From NCBI GenBank assembly GCA_022496805.1, contig CM040103.1:23164820-23228819 (forward strand): a stretch of DNA of 64,000 bases. The letters are read 5' to 3'. Positions 1-11,265 of the stretch are shown one piece after another (position 1 is the stretch's first letter; every line of letters starts with the position of its first letter). The notes beneath the pieces are model-generated. The model searched no databases. It saw only the letters and a program-made list of their open reading frames with translations, and was not told the origin of the DNA. The DNA is from Pohlia nutans. Taxonomy: Eukaryota > Streptophyta > Bryopsida > Bryales > Mniaceae. The position numbers and the translations under genes are program-made.

Positions 1-41
1 TAAGTAAATGTGGACTGTCGGTAGAAGAAATATTATACGAA

Positions 42-173
42 ATGGAGCTCTGCAAGGCGCAGGTGCAAGTGGACGAGTATGTCATTCACGTTGCAGAAGC
101 CACCGATTTGTACACCAATCTTCGTTTCTCCCTTCTGGGCAGTACGTGGTTTACAGTACGTGGTTTACATTGA
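42..173 (+). pseudogene. Truncated copy 1 of the MELCK membrane-protein family
   Basis: The first 37 codons match the other family members (start MELCKAQVQV, then the VIHVAEATD segment and the RFSLLGSTW segment). The sequence then jumps directly into what is 3' flanking DNA in copies 2 and 3, and a TGA follows at 171-173. All membrane segments and the conserved C-terminus are missing. At the break a 14-bp stretch beginning AGTACGTGG is present twice in tandem, which suggests slippage or end joining at the deletion. The normal upstream element with CTGTCGGTAGAA is retained at 14-25. I call this a deletion pseudogene; a 43-residue peptide could still be made. Confidence 0.75.
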
Positions 174-1437
174 CATCGTAAAATTTACAACAAGGGAGGC
201 AAGTGATTCACTTACGACGACTGAAACTTGTCTTTTAGATCACGGTGACCATTTTTTTTATTACATGTGGACAAGATGTGAATTCTTGTTCAGGATATTG
301 ATGGACTGGTTAGAGAGAAGCAAAACAGCATCAATATTGATTGTACAGAAGCACAAAGCGTTGAGATAACTTTCTTTCCCAGTGTACGTGTTCCCATGAA
401 TACTATAAAAGTGAATGTTTGCGAACTGTCATAATGCACAGATTTGAAGTCCAAGGAGTCATTTAGGGCTAGAATGTACTATTGGGAACCTCTAGTGTAT
501 TATCCCTGTAGAATGTAGCCAGGGGTACATTTGCCGAGGTGAGGTCCCGATACTACATGTGTCCCGTTATTTAGATATTATATGGAGATTGATCATGGGG
601 GTTGCCTGCTTGATCAAAAGATATGTTTACAGCTCGTTCAAATTATGATGAATCTTGTAGGTGAGTTGGAAGCCCTAAATCAAAAAATTTGAAACGATCC
701 ATTTCCCCGTCCATTTTATTGATCGAGGGATTGATGTTGTAAACGTCAGTATGTCAAAACCAAGAACCTCCGGGTAGACAAGAAACTTAAGTCTAATTGT
801 AAAAATTACAATCTCACTATTTTGAAACAAAACAAGTAAAAATCGTCAATTGTGTTTTAAAAGTTTCTTCTCTTGCTAAACGTCATCTCTTCCTTGTGTG
901 GCCTAACCTCCGATCATGAATACAAGTTTGTGGTCATGGGCCCAACGTTTAAGTGTTAATAAACCTGGAATTATACTATGGACAAAGTAATGTGCAAGCA
1001 ACTCCTGTTTATGAGAAATAACGTTGTTGAGCCAGGGAAGTAGCGATACAAGTTTTTTCATGAAGATGGGTTGCTTGCGCATTACTCGACATAACGTCAA
1101 TGGTTTAGAGGTTGGAGGGTATTTATTTTACATGGGTTCTAGCCTCTCATTTATTTTTTAAATCTCATACCAACCTTTCAAAAACGAAAGGTAAAATTTA
1201 TTTGAATCCACATTGAGAATCATCTTTATGGCAACTCATTTGAAAATATTTGTAAAAGTAGTAAACAAAGATCCTCCGTAATGAACATACACTTAACCTT
1301 TAAATGCTAAGGTCTATGGCTATGGAATTGTGCTCTACATGCCACATCCAATTTTCCAACTAAAGATAAGATAAATATTCAAGTATATATTGTTAATAGA
1401 TGAAGTTAATAGACCGCAAAATAATGGCATATACCCT
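174..1437. other. Duplicated 3' flank of copy 1, then unassigned A+T-rich DNA
   Basis: Bases 174 to about 930 are a close copy of 7040-7815, which lies downstream of family copy 3, and part of it also matches 3590-3960 downstream of copy 2. This shows that copy 1 arose by duplication of a larger block followed by deletion. From about 930 to 1437 I see no gene and no repeat that I can name. Confidence 0.6.
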
Positions 1438-1441
1438 TTAA

Positions 1442-1637
1442 CTCCTAAACATCCAACCATTCATTTATGTAAATGATGAATAGAATCAATCTTTGGTTTC
1501 TCATTTTGCATTATGGAATTTTTACTGTAGATATTTTAGAAAGCAAACTTCATATATGTGTCAACCGATTAGAAAGGAGACAATTCTTACAAAAATTGAA
1601 TCTCATTTGATGTTGTGGAGATGAGGATGTTTAGGGT
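1442..1637. mobile_element. Short TTAA-flanked inverted-repeat element (TTAA family, copy at 1.4 kb)
   Basis: The left end reads CTCCTAAACATCC and the right end is GGATGTTTAGGG, whose complement is CCCTAAACATCC. Both ends are flanked by TTTAA. At about 196 bp this is the smallest member of the TTAA-flanked family seen at 9.4, 11.3, 14.8 and 20.7 kb. It has no coding potential. Confidence 0.55.
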
Positions 1638-2046
1638 TTAACCCTAAAGGACCAAAGATTTGTGGTTTTAAATGACAAATTCAATTGACCATATCGTGAA
1701 ATTATTTTTGGCTCGTTGGCCACTACTTTCTAGTCTATTGATTGTTCATGTGTTCTGAGAACCTATTTTCTGGAGATCGTATTTGTCTGGTAGACCAACA
1801 AAACACCATGACCTAATCAGGATAGAGCGTACTACAAAGTGTGAAGAACACAATGTAGTCCGGGCAAGGGTAGGGACGTGGACCCGATGCCCGTGGCAGT
1901 GCTCGGTGGGGGGAATAATACTACAAGGAGTCGCTTTTCACTTGGTAGGGGAGTCACATTGCGCCACTTTGCACTCACTGCCCAGAAGCTCAAGACTTGG
2001 TGAGCGTGATTTGTCATGTAAGACAAATGTTTACAGTGAACTTTGA

Positions 2047-2395
2047 CACTAGGGATTGTCACAAATCCTCCACTCCATTCTCAATCTTCAAAGAATGAGG
2101 ATGTGGCACGCTCTCCGTGAATGGTGGAGGTCCCATTCTCTAAAGATTGAGAAATTTCATTCTTCTAATCCAAGGGTGAAGAATGGGCGTGAAGAATGAA
2201 GAATGAAGAATGAAGAATGGCCCATGCTTGAAGGATGAATGACCAACTAACAACCTCTATTCTCCATTTTCAATCTCCACACCCCACTAAAGGGGTGTCA
2301 CACATTCTTCATGGAGAAGATGTCCTACTGGTTCCTCTTTTCTCTCATTCTTCGAAGAAGTTCCATTCTCGTAGGATGTGTGACAACCCCTACTG
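2047..2395. mobile_element. Inverted-repeat MITE with a GAAGAAT minisatellite core
   Basis: The left end CACTAGGGATTGTCACA and the complement of the right end, CAGTAGGGGTTGTCACA, form terminal inverted repeats, and pairing continues imperfectly inward through an ATTCTTC-rich stretch. The interior holds a run of GAAGAAT repeats around 2183-2218. No clear target duplication is visible, so the superfamily is left open. Confidence 0.6.
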
Positions 2396-2410
2396 TTCTA
2401 AGTGAGAAGC

Positions 2411-2551
2411 GACGCCTTTGCTAGTAGTTTGCTACGAGTTTGCTAAGCCTTTGCTACTGTAGTAGTTTGCCAGTAGCCTTTGCGAGTAGTTTGCCAGTTG
2501 TTTGGCAGTAGCCTTTACTAGTAGTCCGCTAGTAGCCTTTGCTAGTGTATC
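2411..2551 (+). repeat. Degenerate tandem repeat of TTTGCTAGTAG type
   Basis: About eight imperfect copies of a 17-24 bp unit containing TTTGCTAGTAG or TTTGCCAGTAG lie head to tail just upstream of family copy 2. The equivalent position in the other copies lacks it. Confidence 0.6.
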
Positions 2552-2700
2552 TTCCTACCCCCGAAACGACAAAGGTCATCATTCACGAATTCTCCAAGGA
2601 CTTCATGAATCCAGTCGGAAGTTTGGAAGGAGTACAGCCTCATCCGAGCCATTGGAGGTTTAGAAACCTATCGATCGTCGATCATAGTTGTCGATAAGTA

Positions 2701-2736
2701 AACGTGGACTGTCGGTAGAAGAAATATTTATACAAA
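2701..2736 (+). promoter_or_regulatory. Conserved leader element of the MELCK family (copy 2)
   Basis: CTGTCGGTAGAA lies 10 to 30 bp before every family ATG (copy starts 42, 2737, 6201, 12102, 15866, 23835, 25915) and is followed by an A+T stretch such as CATATAGTATAA. In copies 4, 6 and 7 it is part of the inverted repeat TTCTAC-N5-GTAGAA. It is better preserved than the flanking DNA. Whether it is a promoter or a leader signal is inference. Confidence 0.35.
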
Positions 2737-3342
2737 ATGGAGCTCTGCAAGGCGCAGGTGCAAGTGGACGAGTATGTCATTCACGTTGCAGAAGCCACCG
2801 ATGAGATGTACACCGACCTTCGTTTCTGCCTTCTGAGCAGTACGTGGTTTCCTCGGCCACTGGGAGCGTGTCTGTGGAGCCTCCCTCACATCATCTTTGC
2901 GCTTTGCTTCACTCTCTTGCAGTTAACGATATTCATCGCTCTTTTCCTCCTTGCAGTTTTGGGTGATGCCATCCGCTTTTTCGGCACTGTCGTCCTGACC
3001 ATAGTGATGGCGCCCCTGTTCTTCCTCTTTGGCGGTGGCGTCATTGTTGCACTCGGTTGGCTCTTGCTCCTAATCACCTGCCGTTGCTGCGTCATGCCTG
3101 GCAGGGCCCCAGGTCAATCTGTGGGCCATTACATTCTCTCTTTTGGTGCACCGTTTACTCCACAACCAGAAGCTCCTGTTGAGGGTGCTGGTTTGTGGGA
3201 TTCTGTTAGACAGCACTTCCAGAAATATTTCCTTGCGAGTCTTTACAGGCATACAAAGTTAGTGTCTGTACCCTATTGGAGATTGCGCTTGGGGGACTTG
3301 TGTCAAGAGATTGTGCCCTTGTACCCCGCCATAGTGATTTGA
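2737..3342 (+). CDS. MELCK-family membrane protein, copy 2 (intact, 201 aa)
   Basis: This is an uninterrupted ATG-initiated frame, and the same ATG is kept in the paralogues. Residues 1-40 are soluble and conserved (VIHVAEATD, then RFCLLSSTW). Two long hydrophobic stretches follow, about 43-77 and 80-115, ending in a cysteine cluster (CRCC). A variable proline-rich stretch of about 50 residues comes next. The protein ends with the family C-terminus, SVPYWRLRL, LCQEIVPLY and AIVI. No intron is needed. I recognise no known family; an integral membrane protein with both tails on the same side fits the hydropathy. The C-terminus is strongly conserved while the second membrane stretch and the proline-rich part vary between copies. 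Confidence 0.7.
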   Translation: MELCKAQVQVDEYVIHVAEATDEMYTDLRFCLLSSTWFPRPLGACLWSLPHIIFALCFTLLQLTIFIALFLLAVLGDAIRFFGTVVLTIVMAPLFFLFGGGVIVALGWLLLLITCRCCVMPGRAPGQSVGHYILSFGAPFTPQPEAPVEGAGLWDSVRQHFQKYFLASLYRHTKLVSVPYWRLRLGDLCQEIVPLYPAIVI

Positions 3343-4021
3343 AGGGACCTTGCATCACTGCAATTTGTTGGAAACAGGGGTGATTGTTGAGACTCTGGCG
3401 TTTAGGGTTTGAAGCCTATCAGTGCGGAACAAAGGACAACTGTTGGTATGTCGTGGGAAAGAATTTGAAGGTCTGGCACTGTGGTTTGTTGAAAACATTG
3501 CACAGCTATCATAGTGTTGTTGATAATAGAAAGTCTTTATGTCGGTAGCCCTACAAGTGTAGAAGAGCCTTGAAAGCCCACCTGAAGCGTTGACTTTGTA
3601 AAATTTACGACAAGGGAGGCAAGTGATTCACTTACGGCGACTGACACTTATCTTTTAGATCACAGTGACCATTTCTTTTGTTACATGTGGACAAGATGTG
3701 AATTTTTGTTAAGAGTATTGATCGACTGGTTAGATAGAAGCGAAACGGCATCAATATTGATTGTACAGAAGTACCAAATGTTGAGTTAACTTTCTTTCCT
3801 GTTCCTATGAATACTATAAAAGTGAATGTTTGCAAACTGTTTTAAAGTAGTTACTGTTTTGAAGTATAAGAAGTTATTTAGAAATTATATGGATGCGGGG
3901 TGCCTGCTTGATCAAAAGAAATGTTTATAGCTCGTTTAAAGTCATAATTAGGTGTGTAAGAGATTAGTGGTCTTCAAACTCATGGAAAATTCTTTTTGCC
4001 GTCAAGAAAGGAGGCAAAAAC
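3343..4021. other. 3' flank of copy 2, shared with copies 1 and 3
   Basis: Bases 3343 to about 3960 match the sequence downstream of copy 3 (6776-7560), including the conserved TCTTTATGTCGGTAGCCC stretch. This defines one of two downstream classes in the family: copies 1-3 versus copies 4, 6 and 7. No gene was found. Confidence 0.6.
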
Positions 4022-4037
4022 AATTTTCCTTAAGTTT

Positions 4038-4123
4038 TTTTTTTTTTTTTTTTGAAACAAGCGGAACACCTTTATTCCACTGCTAGAAGGGTCAACAACA
4101 GCCAAGCAGGAAGGCCCTGCTGG
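4038..4123 (-). mobile_element. Short retroposon with poly(A) tail and 16-bp target duplication
   Basis: An 86-bp insert begins on the plus strand with a poly(T) run and is bounded by exact copies of AATTTTCCTTAAGTTT (4022-4037 and 4124-4139). A poly(A) tail plus a long exact target-site duplication at a T-rich TTAAG site is the signature of LINE-type target-primed insertion. It is probably a 5'-truncated LINE or SINE on the minus strand. Upstream of the tail the minus strand contains AATAAAGGTGTTCC. Confidence 0.75.
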
Positions 4124-4244
4124 AATTTTCCTTAAGTTTAAATATCACCAAGCTCTTCTATACCTTATAACTATTTGAAGTGCACAAATAAAAATATATT
4201 AATGCAAAATTCATGATAACTTATTCAAACTTAAGGTGACTTAG

Positions 4245-4788
4245 CCTTTTAAGAACCGTGCATCTAAATAGTGAAAGTTTGTTGGTCAAATCCAATTTTG
4301 ATTCCAAAGATGATTTTTTTGATATTGCTTTCAATTAAGAAAATGAAGTTTATTGAGTCTGGTTTGCACTATGTTTTTCAGTTCTTACAAATTTCAAGTA
4401 TTGAGTATCTTATTTTGTTGCAAGCTATGTAGCTCAAGTTTTGAATTACACTGCATTGGATGTTCACCTTTTGAATTTCAAATTTTAAATTAAAAAATTT
4501 CTATGAAAATATATCATGTGATTCTCCGTTGTAACTTGCACATGTCCTGGAACTTATTAATTTTTTGAAGCTTTTTTGTAATTAATATGAATTTTTTGCA
4601 GTATTTGACCTAAACTTTGTAAAAATTTCATTTTGTATTAGAAAAATCTGAAAATTTTAGGACTAATAGGAAACATACAATTTCATGCATGAAAAATATT
4701 ACAAAATATATTTTGATAAATCTTGAAAATTAAATTGTGTATGAAAGTGTAGTTTGATGATTCTACAAAGGATTGCGACATTAAAGGG
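4245..4788. mobile_element. Probable diverged TTAA-family element
   Basis: The right end, read on the minus strand, is TTAA followed by CCCTTTAATGTCGC, close to the ends of the copy at 14.8 kb. The left end is TTAG followed by CCTTTTAAGAACCG. The interior is A+T-rich and noncoding. The left boundary is less certain because the flank is TTAG instead of TTAA. Confidence 0.4.
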
Positions 4789-4792
4789 TTAA

Positions 4793-5643
4793 GGATAGTT
4801 CCAGTGTATGATCCTAGCTATTAACCTACATCCTTGTTCTAGAATTATCCTTGTATTATCTAAGGGACATGTTGAGTACAATGTAAGGTGGATGACCCAA
4901 TAACCGATGTGTACTATAAACCAACAATATCTTCAACATGTGTTCATTGAAAGCTTTTAATTCTGTACTAATACTAGATTTGCTTGAAAAGCTTAAAGCG
5001 TTGATTTATACACCATCCACTATATATGATAATGAATGATCAAATATGATAATGAAATAATGATCAAATATGATAATGAATGATCAAGTAGAGATGGTTT
5101 ATGGACCTTCTACCTTACAACGTGTGCCCTCTTGAATGGTATGTATGCAGATCAAACCGCTATTCACATGCACAAACAGTGAAGTGAAGCTCCGAGGAGT
5201 AAACGCGAATCAATCCTGAAGGGCCGATCGAGGCTGACTTTTTAGGCAGTTGACAAAACCAATCGGAAACTACCATCAAGAACATGTAGACATCCTGATG
5301 AAAGGGCCACTCCAGAGCCAAAGAATATTGATGTTTGTTTCACTATCTTAGAGGGCTGCTTAAATTCAGAATTGTTTAATCAAGTTCAAAATTTCTGGAA
5401 AAAGAAAAACTGATAATTTGAGGTGGAAATCGAAGAATATTCCTTATCTTCTTCAGGTCGAGCAAATAGAACACTGCAGAAAACTGGTTGGTCCAAGAGA
5501 ATTGTAGGACCCGAGCTGATTGAGTTAAAGTTTCTCCCCGGACTTTGCACCCGAGAATCCGAGATGATGATGCCAGCACTGTTGTTCCATAGAATGAAGA
5601 TGGAGTCCTTACTAAGTTACTCAAAAGCACTTTTAATATTGCA
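4793..5643. other. Upstream duplicated block of copy 3, no gene
   Basis: The second half (about 5340-5643) matches 9180-9350 and 15470-15510 and contains the shared GATGGAGTCCTTACTAAG segment that precedes several family members. Short repeats of an AATGATCAAATATGAT type occur at 5030-5090. The reading frames at 5376-5671 on both strands are shadows inside this repeated DNA. Confidence 0.5.
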
Positions 5644-5646
5644 TAA

Positions 5647-5952
5647 GAGCATTCCCACCCATGCACGCTAGGACTAACACTCTCTCAAATTATTCATTTA
5701 CATTTGAAGGGCCCTTGCACTCACACTCCCCCACCCTTGCACACCTCTCACATATCAAAAGTGCGCATCAAATAGTCAATGGACCAATCACAAGTAGAAT
5801 GTGAGGGTATAGTCAATTAAATAGTGATTTGAAGGCCCAATTTTTAACACGCTAGGATCTAGAGTTAAGAGGCATTTTGAAAGGGCCCTTGGCACTTTTC
5901 ATCCTACTTCTTGAGTGTGAGAGACTTTGGGAGGGCATGGGTGGCCCTGCTC
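5647..5952. mobile_element. PIF/Harbinger-like MITE, GAGCATTCCCACCC family (copy at 5.6 kb)
   Basis: The ends GAGCATTCCCACCCATGC and, from the other side, GAGCAGGGCCACCCATGC are terminal inverted repeats. The flanks are TAA on the left and TTA on the right. The 306-bp element is nearly identical over its whole length to the one at 24489-24791, and an inverted, more diverged relative lies at 8544-8828. Confidence 0.75.
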
Positions 5953-6200
5953 TTACCGTGCACCGACTGTGCATGATTCATGCGGAGGTTGGTACTGATA
6001 CCAGGCCCATCTCCAGCCTTTCTCCGAGATAACGCCCTCAAACGTCACCATTCATCAAGTCTGCTAGGACTTCATGAGTCCAGTTGGAATTTTGGGAGAA
6101 GTACGTACAGCCTCATCCAATCCATTCAAGGTTTAGGAACCCATCTTGGATCATAGTTGTCGATAACTGACTGTCGGTAGAATCAATTCATATAGTATAA

Positions 6201-6777
6201 ATGGAGCTCTGCAAGGCGCAGGTGCAAGTGGAGTACGTTATTCATGTTGCCGAAGTCACCGATTTGTGCACCTATCTTCGTTTCTCCCTTCTGGCCAGTA
6301 CGTGGTTGCCTTGGCCTGTGGGAGCGTGTCTGTGGAGCCTCCTCCACATCATCCTTGTGCTCTACTCCTCCCTCATGCTTCTGGCGTTATTCGTTCTCCT
6401 TTTAGTTCTTGCGGTTTTGGGTGATGCTCTGATGCTTATTACGGCAGCGTATATAGTTTTGTTATACCCTGTTATGCTTCTGGGCGTCTTTTTGGGAATA
6501 GTCATCGCTCTTATACTCACCGGGATATACCTTGAATGTGCTCACTTGTTGTTGCTGGGCCAGTGTGCCAATGCCACATTTGCTCCGCGAACCTGTTCCA
6601 CAAGAGGAAGCTGCAGCAGGAAAATTTCCAGGCCCGTTAGATATGGCCCCGCCATTTCCTAACTTCACTGGGAAGCTCTTCAAGTATGTTGCGGGAGTGT
6701 CATTCCCAATTTGGAGAGTGAGGTTGGAGAGCTTGTGTCGAGAGATTGTGCCCTTGTACCCCGCCATAGTGATTTGA
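6201..6777 (+). pseudogene. MELCK-family copy 3, broken by a 4-bp insertion
   Basis: The ATG frame runs through the conserved N-terminus and both hydrophobic stretches. A 4-bp GAAT insertion at 6534-6537, absent from copy 4 at the same place, shifts the frame. The original frame then stops at 6662 with an unrelated tail, while the conserved C-terminal half (FPIWRVRL, SLCREIVPLYP, AIVI) is open in the +1 frame up to 6777. One conserved Glu codon near position 11 is also missing. A truncated 153-residue membrane protein remains possible. No intron boundary explains a 4-bp difference, so I treat it as a frameshifted copy. Confidence 0.75.
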
Positions 6778-7817
6778 AGGGCCATTTACACGGACCCTGC
6801 ATCACTGCAATTTGTTGAAAACAGGGGTGATTGTTGAGACTCTGGCGTTTAGGGTTTGAAGCCTATCAGTGCGAAACAAGGGACAACTGTTGGTATGTTG
6901 TGGGAAAAGAATTTGAAGGTCTGGCACTGTGGTTTGTTGAAAACATTCCACAACTATCATAGTGTTGTTGATAATAGAAAGTCTTTATGTCGGTAGCCCT
7001 ACAAGTGTAGAAGATCCTTGAAAGCCCACCTGAAGCGTTGACATCGTAAAATTTACAACAAGGGAGGCGAGTGATTCACTTACGGCGACTGAAACTTGTG
7101 ATTCACAGTGACCATTTCTTTATTACATGTGGACAAGATGTGAATTCTTGTTCAGAATATTGATGGACTGGTTAGAGAGAAGCGAAACGGCATCAATATT
7201 GATTGTACAGAAGCATCAATATTGATTGTACAGAAGCACAAAGCGTTGAGTTGACTTTCTTTCCCAGTTTATGTGTTCCCATGAATACTATAAAAGTGAT
7301 TGTTTGCAAACTGTCATGATACACGGTTTTGAAGTCCAAGGAGTTATTTAGGGGTAGAATGTACTATCGGGAACCTCTCGTGTATTATCCCCTGTAGAAT
7401 GTACCCAGGGATACATTTGCCAAGGTGAGGTTCTCGTTACTACATGTGTCCCATTATTTAGATATTATATGGAGATTGATCATTGGGTGCCTGCTTGATC
7501 AAAAGAAATGTCTACAGCTCGTTCAAATTATGATGAACCCTGCTGGTGAGTTGGGAGCCCTAAACCCAAAATTTGAAACGATCCATTTCCCCGTCTATTT
7601 CGTTGACCAAGGGATTGATGTTGTAAACGTTAGTATGTCAACACCAAGAACCACCGGTTTGACATGAAACTGAAGTTTAATTGTAAAAATTACAATCTCA
7701 CTATTCTGAAACAAAATAAGTAAAAAGTGTCGATTGTATTTAACAAGTTTCTTCTCTTGCTAAACGTCATCTCTTCCTTGTGTGGCCTAGCCTCCAATCA
7801 TGAATACAAGCTTGGAA
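6778..7817. other. 3' flank of copy 3 (duplicate of 174-930 and 3343-3960)
   Basis: This block is noncoding and closely matches the flanks of copies 1 and 2. A local duplication of CATCAATATTGATTGTACAG occurs at 7191-7222. The frame at 7425-7667 is not conserved as coding in the copy 1 version of the same block. Confidence 0.55.
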
Positions 7818-8066
7818 GGCCATATTTGTTATATTGAGACTTTTTGCAGTCTCATTTTTATTTCGACTTGAAGATGAACCGTTTTATCTCTTCACTAGTA
7901 TTTTTTATAATTAGGTAAGAACATCAACTTTTAGAATTTCATTATAGAATCACTACTTGAGCATTATATTTTTTTGGTTTTAATTATTAGTTTTTAAAAT
8001 GAATTTTTGAATAACTAGCATTCCGTCTCAAAAGCTTCAAAACGTCTCAATATAATGAATATGGCC
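7818..8066. repeat. Palindromic MITE-like element with GGCCATATT ends
   Basis: The left end GGCCATATTTGTTATATTGA and the complement of the right end, GGCCATATTCATTATATTGA, are 24-bp terminal inverted repeats that continue into GAC. The interior is A+T-rich. It interrupts a flank that is continuous in copy 1 near 925. No clean target duplication was found. Confidence 0.6.
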
Positions 8067-8543
8067 ATTTGGCACTAAGGTATATCACTACAGACTAGTT
8101 AGAGATTTTAATTTCCACTTTTGATAGCCACACTAGCCTAAGGGAGTAGCTATAACAACATTGTGGTTCCTAGATGTTGCTCAACAAGTTGTAACTTTGC
8201 TTGTAACAATCCCTTACATTGCTATTAAACATAGTATACAATGTATGATCCTAGTATTGTATGCACTCATTCTAGAATCATCCCTTATCAAAGCACGTGT
8301 GATTATGTTTAGTGCAATATCTATGCCAATCATTGATGAAGTAGGGATGGTTTATTCACCTTCTATGGTACCTTGTAACATGTGTCATCTTGGTCTAAGA
8401 GCACATCAAGAGCTACACTACAAAGAAATTGGTCGCTTCTCACTGCTATTTTGAGCAATTCCAGAGTGCTTTTGGTCACATAGGACAAAGATTTCCTCGA
8501 TTTCAATCAGTGAAAAGTGACGGGTCTACTTGTAGTGCTATGA

Positions 8544-8828
8544 GAGCATGGTCACCCATGCCCTCCCATTTCTCACACAAGAAGTAAATGAAAGTGCCAA
8601 GGGCCCTTCTCTTGACTCTCAATGCTAGCGTGTTAAGAAATGGCCCTTCAAGTAACAGTTTAGTTGATTATATCCACACATTCTACTTGTGATTGGTCCA
8701 TTGACTTTCTGATGTGCACTTTTGCTATGTGATAAGCGTGCAAGAGTGGGGGAGTGTAAGTGCAAAGGCTCTTCAAATGTAGATGAATAATTTCGAGTCA
8801 GGTCTAGCGTGCATGGGTGTGAATGCTC
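8544..8828. mobile_element. Diverged, inverted copy of the GAGCAT..GCTC MITE
   Basis: The ends are GAGCATGGTCACCCATGC and the complement of GCATGGGTGTGAATGCTC. The interior shares the CACACTCTACTTGTGATTGG-type core of the 5.6- and 24.5-kb copies in reverse orientation. The flanking triplets TGA and TCA do not match, so any target duplication has decayed. Confidence 0.65.
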
Positions 8829-9358
8829 TCACACGTAAAGGCACTGAAATGAAGGTTCAGAGGACTAAACGTGAATCAATCCAGAAGATCAGCTAGGCAG
8901 ATCAGTGCTGACTTTGTAGCCATCGGCAATACCAGTCGGAAATTTCCATGAAGAACATACTTAGACAACCTGATGCAAGCGCCACTCCTAAGGCAAAGAA
9001 TACTCATGTTTGTTGTCTCTACCCACCAGGGGAGACTACGAAAACGCTTTGTTTTTGAGGAGTTAGCAGGAGTTACATTCCTAAACATTAAAATGAAGCT
9101 GTAAAAGTAAATTTGACATAAATACTAAGGTAGAGACTCCGCGATTAGCGGCTTGTTTCAATATCTTAGAAGACTGCTGACCAATGTCTGGGAGAACGGA
9201 CATTCAGTTACAGATTTGATACTTGAAATTGAGAATTGCCTGGGTTCAAAATTTTGGAAATAAAACTGTTCATTTGTGGGGAAATTCAAAGAATATTCCT
9301 TATTTGGTACTGGAGAAAATTGGTTGGTCTCAGAAAATGCAGGATTTCAGGTTGTTAA

Positions 9359-9927
9359 CCCCTAAACGTCCTCACCTATGTCCAGTTTAGGCAGTTTTGC
9401 AAAGATGCATTATAAAATGCAATTAATATGAATATTTAGAACTTGATGTATGAATAAAAGTTATACATTTTTAATTTTAGATTCTATCTATACGGTTAGA
9501 TATATGACTGCTATCACTAATCTTTTTTTATAAATTTTGAAACATAAAATAAAAAATTATTTTGTAATTCAATTACGAATAAGATATTGACAATATGTGG
9601 ATGAAATTTGTTGTGATGGGTTATAATGTAGTACTTTAGGTGTGGTGATTTTTGGAGATTTTTTGGATGCTTGATTTTAATAGTTTTTTTTTTCAAGAAC
9701 ACTTTTAGACCAAAATCTTCAGGATTTTGGGTGAAACACTGCAACACAAAATGAGGCATAATTTTTTCAAAAATTATTTCCTTTTTGATCGAATCACACA
9801 TACATGAAGTTAACTTCCCATAAAAAATTCAGTAAAAAAATCACACCACAAAAAGTGCATGACGGATGAGAAAATGCGGATGAAATCTGTACATCAGGCC
9901 AAAAACGCCTGCTTGGGCAGTTAGGGG
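9359..9927. mobile_element. TTAA-flanked inverted-repeat element (copy at 9.4 kb)
   Basis: TTAA at 9355-9358 and 9928-9931 flank ends CCCCTAAACGTC and, from the right, CCCCTAACTGCCC. The paralogous empty site at 5523-5535 reads GAG-TTAA-AGTTTCTCC, and here the element sits exactly between two copies of TTAA before a matching TTTCTCC. The interior (569 bp) is A+T-rich; its 94-codon minus-strand frame is lysine-rich and not conserved, so the element is non-autonomous. Confidence 0.75.
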
Positions 9928-10010
9928 TTAAGCTAAACTTTCTCCTTCAGTTGGCTTTGCACACGGACGAGATGATGCCAACACTGTTGCTTCGTTGAAT
10001 TAACCCTTAA

Positions 10011-10487
10011 CCCCTAAACGTATCAGAGTGTCCCTAGAATTGACAATTTGAGAAATAAATCATCATAAAGTATTGTTTAGAAGAATATTTTGGAGTTGAT
10101 ATACAAATGAAAGTTCTAAATTTTGAATTTTAGATTCCATTTGTACGGTTTGATTCATTGATACTATCATCAATATTTAATTACACAATTTTGAAAGTTA
10201 AAATTAAAAATTCTTTCTAAATTCGACTACAAACTAAATTTTAATATCTTTTGAGTAAAATTTGTTGGATTGAATTTGAAATGAGATACTCTTAAAAGTG
10301 GTGATTCTTTGAATTTTATTTGTGTTTCTTAAATCCATGACCTCATTTTTGCAAGGCCACTTTTGAACTACGGTCAATGCAATTTTGGCGTGGTCAACAG
10401 CTTGACATATTTCAACATTTGTAATTTTTCTTAAAAATGTAATCAAGTATGACTAAATCCAACTGTTGGATAGGTCAACAACTTGGT
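10011..10487. mobile_element. TTAA-family element with missing right end
   Basis: The left end TTAACCCCTAAACG at 10007 and the interior match the reverse complement of the element at 20701-21280 over most of its length. The match stops near 10487, where flanking duplicated DNA begins, so about 110 bp of the right end are gone. Confidence 0.6.
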
Positions 10488-10760
10488 ATCATGCTCTAGC
10501 ATTGCAGCTTGGTATCCCAAGATCACTTTCCTACTAGTATAATGCAAGCGGTTCTATACAAGCACCACAATAATTTCTCTTTGAAATGACATTTGAAGTA
10601 AAATGAAATAAAATTCATTTAAACAAACTCTCCTACCCTATTTGCACATAGGTAGGAAAGAAATATGCCAGATTTTAAATCCCTCTTGAGCATAGGGTAA
10701 GGACCTTCGTTGCATGCAAACTTCATAGTCTTTTTCACCACAATTCAAAAAAAAAATTGA

Positions 10761-10946
10761 ATGTACACAATTTTGAGAATTAGAACAATTGATGCCAATA
10801 CTATTGTTCTAAAGAATAAGGATGGAGTCCTCAAGGCTCATTCACATCGAGTCCATGCATCTGCATTCCGGAAATGTAAGAAGATAAAACCAAGAAACAA
10901 AAAGAATATTAAAGCCTTGTCTTTTCTAGTTGCAACTACTGTTTAA
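10761..10946 (+). CDS. Small conserved reading frame in a duplicated block, copy a (61 aa)
   Basis: The ATG frame encodes a basic peptide with the segments RIRTIDANTIVLKN and KPRNKKNIK. Related frames occur at 22041 and 29734, and length differences between the three (3 and 15 bp) keep the frame. A fourth, broken copy lies near 25475-25590. I do not recognise the product. It could be a small protein, one exon of a larger gene, or a remnant that has not yet lost its frame. Confidence 0.35.
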   Translation: MYTILRIRTIDANTIVLKNKDGVLKAHSHRVHASAFRKCKKIKPRNKKNIKALSFLVATTV

Positions 10947-11265
10947 GCAATGTGCAACTGCATTAATTACAGTGCCGCAAGTAGAGCCACCTTTCCTTTT
11001 ATTTATGTTCAGGTCCTTTCAACCATGCGTTAGAATAATTTCTAACAGATTATTTTATATTTCTTGGTTGACAACAGATTTCCCTCAAAGTTACCAAACG
11101 CATGCATCTCGGCAGCATTGGTGAATGTGAAGGGGCCATCACTAAGTTACTCAAAAGCACTTTTAATGTTGCATTTCCGGGCACGGACTATGCATGTTTC
11201 ATGTAGACGTCCTTGCTGAAACCTGGCCTATCTACAGCCTTTCTCCGAGACAGTACATCACTTAA

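Noticed and set aside
1783..2062. Overlapping frames of 87 and 76 codons
   Set aside because: No start context, no homology seen, and they overlap on opposite strands without a family match in other blocks.
9517..9801. 94-codon minus-strand frame inside a TTAA-family element
   Set aside because: Low-complexity Lys/Ile/Phe composition and not conserved in the other copies.
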